From Magicicada septendecula (lineage: Eukaryota > Arthropoda > Insecta > Hemiptera > Cicadidae): a stretch of DNA of 64,000 nt. The position numbers and the translations under genes are program-made. Below, piece by piece: positions 23,040 through 33,062 of the stretch (position 1 is its first letter; the number at the start of each line of letters is the position of its first letter). The DNA lies in assembly GCA_034769895.1 (NCBI GenBank), contig JAWRYS010000711.1, positions 372,001 to 436,000 of the forward strand. Direction: 5' to 3'. The notes under the pieces were generated by a model, which was not told the origin of the DNA, made no database searches, and saw only the letters and a list, made by a program, of their open reading frames with translations.

Positions 23040-23043
23040 ACAT
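23040..23043. repeat. Target-site duplication (right), ACAT
   Basis: Second copy of the 4 bp duplication; see 11453-11456. Four bases is within the usual range for Gypsy integrases. Confidence 0.93.
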
Positions 23044-23262
23044 TAACGTATTACAGTATAAAACAAGCATAATTTATTATATTTAACTATTAATTGGTAT
23101 GGTTTTTTTTTATATTTAACATTAATTGCCTCTTTTGACTTGAGGTACTTCTCAGATGCATTAACTACTGAGCAACCTTAATTCAGGGTATGGTCCTTGA
23201 CCATGTTTCATTCAATTTTTTATGTAACGTTGGGAACCTCAACTCTGTTGCGTTACATAACA

Positions 23263-24460
23263 CCCCCCCTTCGAAAGAAGTTTATTTTGCTTTAACAACG
23301 TTTAGTAAAAAATAAACGCACAACTTGTATCTGACCAATTGGTTCCCTTATTCATAATACCTTTTTTTATTTCAGAATTATCCATTGTATTACTTTATTT
23401 CTTCGTTCCTTCTTAAAATCAATTATTTCCCTAGTTTAAACCTTACTTCTATAATCATTCTTGTGACATTCTTTATTAATTATACATTTTGGATCTGGTT
23501 TTATTTATTAATCTATATCTATTTGTGAGTTTTCCCTCTAATATTTAATTTTCCTAAACCTCCCTAACATTATAACTGGAATCGAATCGGTGGTGCTCTA
23601 TCGGCTAGCCAATTACCGTCGTCCGTTACATACTTTCTGGGATCAGAGGAATATCATCTCTGCCCAATTAAATGATTGCTGGAATATTCTACAGTCAATC
23701 TTCATTAATAAACCTCGTAAGGTAGTCATCATGTGACCTTCAATAAAATCATTAATAATAATAATACTCTAGGGATTATTCACTGTACTTTAACTCAGAT
23801 CATATTATTTCTTCATATTAATTCTTCCTTCTATTATACACTTCTCCTCTCCAATACTTGGCTATTTTATTGACATTTATTAATTGGCTTTCTTACAGAT
23901 AATTCTTAAATATTTGTTTTTTCTTTTCTTGTGATCCTTTTGAGGGTTCCATTTTGGCTTCTTCATTCTCTTATCTTCCTTGGCTCATATTCCTTTATTA
24001 CCAATACAGCTGGTTATGAGATTTTGGTTAGTATTATACATCACATCATGTAATTATATCCTTCTGGCACAATCATTATTATTCCTTTTACATTCTAAAT
24101 TACATTTCTCACTATTATATTACATCAGATAAACTCATTTTGTCTTTTGGTTTTGATGATTTTTATTAGGTTGAATCAGTGTTATTTTTTTTTCTTTTTA
24201 TATTAGTTTAAAGTAATTTCTTCTAAATTATATAGTAAGGTGTTCTTACTAATTTTTTGAATTTGGTTGTTTTGTTCTCTTTATTTTAAATTATATTGTT
24301 CCGAAATAAATTAAATAAGTTGTCCTTACGTCTTTTGGAATTTTGGGGTTTTTATCTTCAAAATTCTCTTTTTTATATATCTCATAAATTGTTTTCTTAA
24401 ATACTTGTTTGTAAGGTGAACGTACTTCATTTTTTTTTTGAATTTTGGGGTATTTATTTT
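23263..24460. other. Gene-free 3' segment before gag 3
   Basis: About 1.2 kb from the polypurine tract to the gag stop codon of unit 3. It is AT-rich, with no supported ORF or RNA gene; a 60-codon ORF overlapping the gag end looks like chance. Confidence 0.7.
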
Positions 24461-26767
24461 TTATGCATTCCACCTGTCGGCCATGGTTTCTTCTTCATCT
24501 ATTTCTTGTCTTACATCCTGGGATGTGCTAGGTCGGTGGCCATCTCCTCTTAGGGGAATCCAGCATTCTGGTGGGTTCTGTTGATTATAAACTATTCGGA
24601 CATTCCTAGATGGATCGTCCCTTCTTTGGTTCTCGCTTCCGGATCTGGATTCTCCAATGCCATTGCTCCGTGGCAAATGCTCACTATCATTCTCCCTTTG
24701 GTGTTGCTCCCTCCTTGGACCATTCTCTTCGGCCCTTATAAAATGCACCATTGGTCTGGAGACCCTATTGTTATTATTGTGGTTATTTGGCTGGTAATTT
24801 CGATTATTATTATTATTATAATGTTCTGCATTACCTTGGTTGGGGTTTCTCTGACTATTGGAATTATGATTATTCTGATAATGATTATTTCGATTACTTG
24901 GGTAACTGTTGTTATTCCTGCTAGGATTTTGGTTATTAGGGAAATTATTATTATTATTAGTGTTATTATTTCTATTATAGTAATTCGAATTGTTTCGGTT
25001 CCCTTGATTGTTGTTGTTATTTTGCCGTTGGTCTGTCTCATTATCATAATTACCTGGCCTGTCATTATAATTCGGCCGGTTATGCGTCTCATGACTGTTA
25101 TGGTTATTGTTTCTGTTGTAGTCTGGGATATCCCTGCTCCCGTACCGGTCGTTTCTCTGCCGACTCCTTCGATAATGCACCTCACGCTCGTGCTCTTCCA
25201 ATAGCGTTGACATGGCCTGTATCGTTTTTATCTGTCCACCCGATCGTGCTATTGATATCCCGTTATCATAGTGGTATGCTAACCTGGTGACGAGAATTTC
25301 CTCTGGGATTTTTGGTTCAAGGTGTCTCGCCAAGCATACTTTTCCCAGGAAGTAGGCGGTAAGTGTTGTTCCCCTGCTGGCATCATACCTTCCATAGCTG
25401 ATGCTCTCCCTTACTACGTTCTGGGTGGCGTCTGACCAGTACCTGGCTTTAAAAGCTATTTTAAATTCTTCGTAGCTTCGGATGTCGTGCCTGGTGGCTG
25501 TCCACCAGTTATCATAGGTTTCTTTGAAATGTTCGTCTAAGTAACGACGAATTATTGGCCACCTGTTTTCACCAATTCTCATTAGTTGTTCGCCGACCCG
25601 TTCCAAGAATTCCATTGGGTTTCTCTTGTATGACTTAAAGTTGATGGTCTCCCGGTCGTCTATATGTTGTATATATGGAATAGCAATCGTTCGGTTGTCA
25701 ACTGACAATTGTATGTTCTCGATTCTCTCCTGGTTACGTTGTCCTTGCTTCTGTACTTCGTTCACGGCCGTATCTAAGTTTCGATGCTGGTTTCCGCAAT
25801 TTGCTCGTATTGATTCCACTTGAATCCGGTTTTCTTCTTCTATATGGCCTATCTTGACCTCTAGTTCAGCCCTATTTCGTGTAATAGCTTCATCGGTCAC
25901 TCTCAGTTTTCTATTTGTTTCAGTTATCTCCTGTTTTCTTTCGCCGTCATTCTTACCTACCTTCTGGCTGATTGCCTCACTAACGTCCTCGATTTTCTTA
26001 TTGAGAGCTTGTCTTAACACTTCATTCTGTTTATCAACATTTTCCCTTAATTCCTTGTTAGAATGCTCAATTCTCTCATCAATCCATTTACGATTATCCT
26101 CATTGATTTTTTCAAGATCTGCTTTCATTCGTTTATTGTTTTCCTCAAGTTTTTCGTTCATTAGTTTATTATCGTCCTGAATCTGTCTCAAACTCTCGTC
26201 ATTCCTGTCAAACTTTTCATTCATTTGTTTGATTAAATTTTCGCTCAAAATTTCGTTTTGTTTTTTTGAGTTTTCATTAATACTGTCTATTTTATTTTCC
26301 AGCTTTTCTGAATTTTCATTTATACTGTCTATTTTTTCATTGATTTGTCTAAAATCGGCCTTCAATTGTTCATTATTTTCATTTATGGTTTGCCTTAAAA
26401 GTTCACTAGTACTTTCCTTAATACTGTCTATTTTTTCATTAGTTTGTCTATTATCTTCTTTGATACTGTCTATTTTTTCATTAGTTTGTTTATTCTGTTC
26501 CTTAATGCTATCCATTTTCCCCATCATTAACCTCATCATTTCTTGCCCATCTGGTTCTCTCCTGGCTTCCGCTTTATCTGGTTGGTCCCCTTGGGCATCC
26601 TCTTCAACTATTTCCTTCTCTGTGATAATTGCTTCAGTTTCTTCTTTATCACCCATTGTTTGTTCCATTTCACTGTCCGTAAATGTTTCTATCTCTCGTT
26701 CCTGTCTACCTTCTTCCTTCTCCTTCTCTTCTGCCCCCTTCTTCGATCTGCCTCTGGTATTGTGCAT
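24461..26767 (-). CDS. gag-like capsid gene, unit 3, whole-looking (768 aa)
   Basis: Predicted capsid protein related to Ty3/Gypsy Gag. Residues 1-75 are charged and mostly acidic (MHNTRGRSKKGAEEKEKEEG). Residues ~78-350 form a long coiled coil that begins with near-repeats of KIDSIKEDNRQTNE (14 residues, two heptads). Residues ~375-530 are capsid-like, with NFKSYKRNPMEFLERVGEQL and FKARYWSDATQNVVRES. Residues ~540-670 are Asn-rich with scattered Arg/Tyr. The tail is VSRPMVHFIRAEENG and then hydrophilic. There is no CCHC or other zinc finger and no protease. The start is the first Met, about 95 bases from the LTR-like end and just after a primer-binding motif. Being unbroken, it could be expressed, but the sequence gives no proof. 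It could be a non-autonomous element's gag or an amplified co-opted capsid gene. Confidence 0.85.
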   Translation of the reverse strand: MHNTRGRSKKGAEEKEKEEGRQEREIETFTDSEMEQTMGDKEETEAIITEKEIVEEDAQGDQPDKAEARREPDGQEMMRLMMGKMDSIKEQNKQTNEKIDSIKEDNRQTNEKIDSIKESTSELLRQTINENNEQLKADFRQINEKIDSINENSEKLENKIDSINENSKKQNEILSENLIKQMNEKFDRNDESLRQIQDDNKLMNEKLEENNKRMKADLEKINEDNRKWIDERIEHSNKELRENVDKQNEVLRQALNKKIEDVSEAISQKVGKNDGERKQEITETNRKLRVTDEAITRNRAELEVKIGHIEEENRIQVESIRANCGNQHRNLDTAVNEVQKQGQRNQERIENIQLSVDNRTIAIPYIQHIDDRETINFKSYKRNPMEFLERVGEQLMRIGENRWPIIRRYLDEHFKETYDNWWTATRHDIRSYEEFKIAFKARYWSDATQNVVRESISYGRYDASRGTTLTAYFLGKVCLARHLEPKIPEEILVTRLAYHYDNGISIARSGGQIKTIQAMSTLLEEHEREVHYRRSRQRNDRYGSRDIPDYNRNNNHNSHETHNRPNYNDRPGNYDNETDQRQNNNNNQGNRNNSNYYNRNNNTNNNNNFPNNQNPSRNNNSYPSNRNNHYQNNHNSNSQRNPNQGNAEHYNNNNNRNYQPNNHNNNNRVSRPMVHFIRAEENGPRREQHQRENDSEHLPRSNGIGESRSGSENQRRDDPSRNVRIVYNQQNPPECWIPLRGDGHRPSTSQDVRQEIDEEETMADRWNA
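24752..25150 (-). repeat. AAT-rich Asn tract in gag, unit 3
   Basis: Triplet-rich DNA (ATT runs on the plus strand) encoding the Asn-rich tail, about residues 540-672. The number of triplets varies by one between units at the longest run, as expected of slippage. Confidence 0.7.
26260..26520 (-). repeat. 42 bp heptad minisatellite in gag, unit 3
   Basis: Imperfect repeats that encode variants of IKEDNRQTNEKIDS and related INENSEKLENKIDS blocks. The unit of 14 codons equals two heptads, so gain or loss of a repeat keeps the coiled-coil register. Confidence 0.65.
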
Positions 26768-26839
26768 TCCTGTGCCTCTAATGGTTGCCTGCTCAAGTTA
26801 AGTAACAGTTAATATGATTTTTTTTTTTTCTTAACTAAA

Positions 26840-27138
26840 GCCCACTCGTTGAGCGCCAATTTGAAAAGAAACAGTTACAATTGTGTTTGTCACTTATGTG
26901 TGTTACAAATATATCTTATACAGCTCTGTGAATTATTTGTTTATTTATGTAAAATTTTCTTTCTCGGTATTAATCTTCAGCCCCACTGTTGGGTTTGCCA
27001 ATTTGAAATAAAACGTGTTTGACGGTGTTAATAGAGATGATGATGCCCCACGTTCTGAGCGTCAATTTGAAATAAAACTTTTATAGGGAGTTCTTTTTAT
27101 TTCAGCTCACGTTGGAGTTGTCAATTTGTAATAAAACG
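26840..27138 (-). promoter_or_regulatory. Primer-binding-site-like cluster, unit 3
   Basis: This is the cluster that serves the whole gag of unit 3. The motif closest to gag (26840-26858) reads TGGCGCTCAACGAGTGGGC on the minus strand. Three more degenerate copies follow within 300 bases, inside the LTR-like segment. Confidence 0.6.
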
Positions 27139-29465
27139 TTTATGGTGTTTTATTTACTTATGTGAGACTCCCGTGTATCAAACGTCAAGTAATACGTTGC
27201 AGGTGGCAATTCGTAACAATTAAAATGTTGTTACCTAGTTTAATTAATGTGTTATTAATAAATATATCTATTCGGTTGTGACCGATGAAACCTCCTGAAA
27301 ATATATTATTAGGCAAACAAAATTATAATTATGTTCCTTTAATTTATAACCATACTACAATATAGATTTAACTTAGTTTTCAGTGGTTGGGTAATATTAG
27401 CGATATGTATAGAGTATTGACTGAATGTAATGGGTATTTTTGTCAACCCTAGTCACTCGATGTTAGAAAATTCTATTCAAATTTTGTACTAAACACAAGC
27501 TAGTTCAGCAATCTCCCGTTCCACCAGCTGCAATCGTTTAGCGCTGTTACTTGTATAAGCGTACTTATAGGTTAGTTGTTCATCGGGTTTGAATCAACCT
27601 TTTATTGTAAATTATTCCACCCACTACATATAGTATCTATTCTTCAATAACTTCACACATTATCTCATACAACCAAGATCCTTTATTAAATTTATCTATT
27701 AATTCACAGTCCCCGTCATCTCCAAAAATAATAATATAATCAAATCGATCACACAAAAAATATATCGATTGTAAATTAGTCAAATTCCATTGACTTATAC
27801 AAATGAAAAATAATAATAAATAGTTCTTATCCCAGGGTTCGTAAAGTTCTTGGAACCATTAGTAAGGCCAGGTAAAATGCATAATTAAGGTTACTCAAGT
27901 ATTACAAAACAAAATTATTAACTGTAAATATATATTGAATTTGAAATAGGTTGTTTTTTACCAAGTCGATGAAAACTCCGATTGGCCGTGGACGTCTATA
28001 AACAGTTGACAAGACTCAGCTTAACTCATCTCTATCCAGTAAAAGTGTTCTGGCCTTTAATAAACTTGATTGTGGAGTGTACTGGGAAGCTCTCAGGAAT
28101 TCTTCTGGCTGCTGTTCTTCTCCTATGATCTTGATAATTGTCGGTCCCGGTGGAATGAAATTATTATCCCAACTTCTTCTGTTTATGAAGGTTAACTCTG
28201 CAAGACGAGATCCTCGTATGTCTTTTCAATAATTCCGTTAGTTTCGTATTCTAATTCTCTTAACTGATCTTCTGGTTATAGTGGAAATCGTTTTAATAAC
28301 GAATCCAGCGGAATTATCCTGGTGAATGAGGTGAGGGTTTTTTCAACTCTTTTTACATGTATTCAATTATAATTTGGAATTCTATTTAGTTTTATTACTC
28401 CTCAGTATTGTGATAGACATAGGTTTCAATGAGGGTTTTTTAATTTTGATTTATATTTCCTTCAGAAATTATCATTCATTTTTTTTTAAATGTATCTGTC
28501 CATCTCAACTTAATAGCTTGTAACAATCAGAACGAATGATTCAATATCAACAACTCATGTACATTTCAGTTGCCTTAACAACCATTTTTTCCTGTCATTG
28601 GGTGAAACTAGATATCCTAGAGCCAGAATTATAGAATATTACTACTCTTTTTCAATAAAATACTCCATGCTTGGAATAATATTAAATTACCTAAAATTCT
28701 CACCTAACCTTCCTTCTTAAACAGTAAATGTTTTACCATAGTTTCATTGGACTGGACTTCTTAAAAAGGTATTAATTTCCTTTCACAAATATGAAATTTA
28801 GGCCTATAGGTTTTCTTAAACTGTTATAACATTATTTGGTTTTTTTAACTTAATTTTCTTTTACCTGACCTACTTTACAATTAATTATTGGTTAATGGTT
28901 AATTACATTGATTTTAATTTCCTGGTGTTTTTTTATTACACTAATTAACTGGTCATGGAACCCTTCCTTAGTTTATAATATAATTATTAGAACTACTTGT
29001 CAAACATTGAACACTGATTGCCCTCCTGGTCAAATTTACAAACATTAATTAAAACAACAGGATTATTCAAATTTAGACAATACTTAAAACTTAGTATAAT
29101 GCCTAACACAGGTAACTATATTTGATTGTCTAAAGACAAATCTAACATAAATACAAACATAATTATTGATGAAGTATTCCTTATCTATTAAACAACATCA
29201 GTTTTCTTACCATACTCAAAACATAACATAAATATTCTGTAAACATTAACGTGTTACAGTATAAAACAAGCATAATTTATTATATTTAACTATTAATTGG
29301 TATGGTTTTTTTTTATATTTAACATTAATTGCCTCTTTTGACTTGAGGTACTTCTCAGATGGATTAACTACTGAGCAACCTTAATTCAGGGTATGGTCCT
29401 TGACCATGTTTCATTCAATTTTTTATGTAACGTTGGGAACCTCAACTCTGTTGCGTTACATAACA
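26862..29465 (-). repeat. LTR-like segment, unit 3 (2604 bp)
   Basis: Bounded in minus sense by TGTTATGTAACG at 29465 and ...TTTTCA at 26862. The start hairpin has arms at 29423-29432 and 29454-29463, with the polypurine tract at 29466-29483. This is the shortest of the measured copies. Confidence 0.55.
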
Positions 29466-30662
29466 CCCCCCCTTCGAAAGAAGTTTATTTTGCTTTAACA
29501 ACGTTTAGTAAAAAATAAACGCACAACTTGTATCTGACCAATTGGTTCCCTTATTCATAATACCTTTTTTTATTTCAGAATTATCCATTGTATTACTTTA
29601 TTTCTTCGTTCCTTCTTAAAATCAATTATTTCCCAAGTTTAAACCTTACTTCTATAATCATTCTTGTGACATTCTTTATTAATTATACATTTTGGATCTG
29701 GTTTTATTTATTAATCTATATCTATTTGTGAGTTTTCCCTCTAATATTTAATTTTCCTAAACCTCCCTAACATTATAACTGGAATCGAATCGGTGGTGCT
29801 CTATCGGCTAACCAATTACCGTCGTCCGTTACATACTTTCTGGGATCAGAGGAATATCATCTCTGCCCAATTAAATGATTGCTGGAATATTCTACAGTCA
29901 ATCTTCATTAATAAACCTCGTAAGGTAGTCATCATGTGACCTTCAATAAAATCATTAATAATAATAATACTCTAGGGATTATTCACTGTACTTTAACTCA
30001 GATCATATTATTTCTTCATATTAATTCTTCCTTCTATTATACACTTCTTCTCTCCAATACTTGGCTATTTTATTGACATTTATTAATTGGCTTTCTTACA
30101 GATAATTCTTAAATATTTGTTTTTTCTTTTCTTGTGATCCTTTTGAGGGTTCCATTTTGGCTTCTTCATTCTCTTATCTTCCTTGGCTCATATTCCTTTA
30201 TTACCAATACAGCTGGTTATGAGATTTTGGTTAGTATTATACATCACATCATGTAATTATATCCTTCTGGCACAATCATTATTATTCCTTTTACATTCTA
30301 AATTACATTTCTCACTATTATATTACATCAGATAAACTCATTTTGTCTTTTGGTTTTGATGATTTTTATTAGGTTGAATCAGTGTTATTTTTTTTTCTTT
30401 TTATATTAGTTTAAAGTAATTTCTTCTAAATTATATAGTAAGGTGTTCTTACTAATTTTTTGAATTTGGTTGTTTTGTTCTCTTTATTTTAAATTATATT
30501 GTTCCGAAATAAATTAAATAAGTTGTCCTTACGTCTTTTGGAATTTTGGGGTTTTTATCTTCAAAATTCTCTTTTTTATATATCTCATAAATTGTTTTCT
30601 TAAATACTTGTTTGTAAGGTGAACTTACTTCATTTTTTTTTTAATTTTGGGGTATTTATTTT
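29466..30662. other. Gene-free 3' segment before gag 4
   Basis: About 1.2 kb; it starts with the polypurine tract and has nothing else identifiable. Confidence 0.7.
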
Positions 30663-32969
30663 TTATGCATTCCACCTGTCGGCCATGGTTTCTTCTTCAT
30701 CTATTTCTTGTCTTACATCCTGGGATGTGCTAGGTCGGTGGCCATCTCCTCTTAGGGGAATCCAGCGTTCTGGTGGGTTCTGTTGATTATAAACTATTCG
30801 GACATTCCTAGATGGATCGTCCCTTCTTTGGTTCTCGCTTCCGGATCTGGATTCTCCAATGCCATTGCTCCGTGGCAAATGCTCACTATCATTCTCCCTT
30901 TGGTGTTGCTCCCTCCTTGGACCATTCTCTTCGGCCCTTATAAAATGCACCATTGGTCTGGAGACCCTATTGTTATTATTGTGGTTATTTGGCTGGTAAT
31001 TTCGATTATTATTATTATTATAATGTTCTGCATTACCTTGGTTGGGGTTTCTCTGACTATTGGAATTATGATTATTCTGATAATGATTATTTCGATTACT
31101 TGGGTAACTGTTGTTATTCCTGCTAGGATTTTGGTTATTAGGGAAATTATTATTATTATTAGTGTTATTATTTATATTATAGTAATTCGAATTGTTTCGG
31201 TTCCCTTGATTGTTGTTGTTATTTTGCCGTTGGTCTGTCTCATTATCATAATTACCTGGCCTGTCATTATAATTCGGCCGGTTATGCGTCTCATGACTGT
31301 TATGGTTATTGTTTCTGTTGTAGTCTGGGATATCCCTGCTCCCGTACCGGTCGTTTCTCTGCCGACTCCTTCAATAATGCACCTCACGCTCGTGCTCTTC
31401 CAGTAGTGTTGACATGGCCTGTATCGTTTTTATCTGTCCACCCGATCGTGCTATTGATATCCCGTTATCATAGTGGTATGCTAACCTGGTGACGAGAATT
31501 TCCTCCGGGATTTTTGGTTCAAGGTGTCTCGCCAAGCATACTTTTCCCAGGAAGTAGGCGGTAAGTGTTGTTCCCCTGCTGGCGTCATACCTTCCATAGC
31601 TGATGCTCTCCCTTACTACGTTCTGGGTGGCGTCTGACCAGTACCTGGCTTTAAAAGCTATTTTAAATTCTTCGTAGCTTCGGATGTCGTGCCTGGTGGC
31701 TGTCCACCAGTTATCATAGGTTTCTTTGAAATGTTCGTTTAAGTAACGACGAATTATTGGCCACCTGTTTTCACCAATTCTCATTAGTTGTTCGCCGACC
31801 CGTTCCAAGAATTCCATTGGGTTTCTCTTGTATGACTTAAAGTTGATGGTCTCCCGGTCGTCTATATGTTGTGTATATGGAATAGCGATCGTTCGGTTGT
31901 CAACTGTCCATTGTATGTTCTCGATTCTCTCCTGGTTACGTTGTCCTTGCTTCTGTACTTCGTTCACGACCGTATCTAAGTTTCGATGCTGGTTTCCGCA
32001 ATCTGCTCGTATTGATTCCACTTGAATCCGGTTTTCTTCTTCTATATGGCCTATCTTGACCTCTAGTTCAGCCCTATTTCGTGTAATAGCTTCATCGGTC
32101 ACTCTCAGTTTTCTATTTGTTTCAGTTATCTCCTGTTTTCTTTCACCGTCATTCTTACCTACCTTCTGGCTGATTGCCTCACTAACGTCCTCGATTTTTT
32201 TATTGAGAGCTTGTCTTAACACTTCATACTGTTTATCAACATTTTCCCTTAATTCCTTGTTAGAATGCTCAATTCTCTCATCAATCCATATACGATTATC
32301 CTCATTGATTTTTTCAAGATCTGCTTTCATTCGTTTATTGTTTTCCTCAAGTTTTTCGTTCATTAGTTTATTATCGTCCTGAATCTGTCTCAAACTCTCG
32401 TCATTCCTGTCAAACTTTTCATTCATTTGTTTGATTAAATTTTCGCTCAAAATTTCGTTTTGTTTTTTTGAGTTTTCATTAATACTGTCTATTTTATTTT
32501 CCAGCTTTTCTGAATTTTCATTTATACTGTCTATTTTTTCATTGATTTGTCTAAAATCGGCCTTCAATCGTTCATTATTTTCATTTATGGTTTGCCTTAA
32601 AAGTTCACTAGTACTTTCCTTAATACCGTCTATTTTTTCATTAGTTTGTCTATTATCTTCTTTGATACTGTCTATTTTTTCATTAGTTTGTTTATTCTGT
32701 TCCTTAATGCTATCCATTTTCCCCATCATTAACCTCATCATTTCTTGCCAATCTGGTTCTCTCCTGGCTACCGCTTTATCTGGTTGGTCCCCTTGGGCAT
32801 CCTCTTCAACTATTTCCTTCTCTGTGATAATTGCTTCAGTTTCTTCTTTATCACCCATTGTTTGTTCCATTTCACTGTCCGTAAATGTTTCTATCTGTCG
32901 TTCCTGTCCACCTTCTTCCTTCTCCTTCTCTTCTGCCCCCTTCTTCGATCTGCCTCTGGTATTGTGCAT
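30663..32969 (-). pseudogene. gag-like capsid gene, unit 4, fossil copy
   Basis: All parts of the array gag can be recognised. It looks broken, with about two breaks. Its sequence carries the subfamily II residues (GGQERQIETF near the N-terminus, ENIQWTVDNRT ahead of the capsid-like domain), distinguishing it from units 1-3. Confidence 0.85.
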
Positions 32970-33062
32970 TCCTGTGCCTCTAATGGTTGCCTGCTCAAGT
33001 TAAGTAACAGTTAATATGATTTTTTTTGTTTCTTAACTAAAGCCCACTCGTTGAGCGCCAAT

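Larger units (their letters stand above)
9070..23262 (-). repeat. LTR-like segment, unit 2, split by Gypsy element
   Basis: The flanking parts 9070-11456 and 23040-23262 together match the ~2.6 kb LTR-like segment of the other units. Primer-site-like motifs lie at 9048-9346, and the polypurine tract follows at about 23263-23279. The nested element has the same orientation as the unit. Confidence 0.55.
6215..24007 (-). repeat. Array unit 2, split by a Gypsy insertion
   Basis: The unit resumes after the insertion exactly where it stopped: sequence left of 11457 ends GTAAACAT and sequence right of 23039 begins ACATTAACG, which together match the uninterrupted GTAAACATTAACG of unit 3 with ACAT duplicated. 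Without the insertion and duplication the unit is 6206 bp. It is a subfamily I unit, and the insertion lies within its LTR-like segment. Confidence 0.93.
24008..30210 (-). repeat. Array unit 3 (6203 bp), whole gag
   Basis: Subfamily I in its gag half, but it shares AGATGGATTAAC (near 29360) and GAGATGATGATG (near 27033) with units 4 to 8, so it is intermediate between the two subfamilies. It holds one of the two whole-looking gag genes. Confidence 0.93.

Noticed and set aside
24736-25185. Minus-strand Ile/Thr-rich ORF of ~150 codons overlapping the gag tail
   Set aside because: Frame-shifted reading of the same AAT-rich tract; composition only reflects the triplet repeat.
24581-25204. Plus-strand Ile/Val-rich ORF of about 207 codons, repeated in many units
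   Set aside because: It is the antisense of the gag Asn-rich tail: AAT/AAC codons read as ATT/GTT. Its repetition follows from the gag sequence, and membrane-like composition is an artefact.
26229-26801. Plus-strand Ser/Leu/Ile-rich ORF of about 190 codons, repeated in many units
   Set aside because: Antisense of the gag coiled coil; Lys/Glu/Asn codons lacking stops on the reverse strand explain it.
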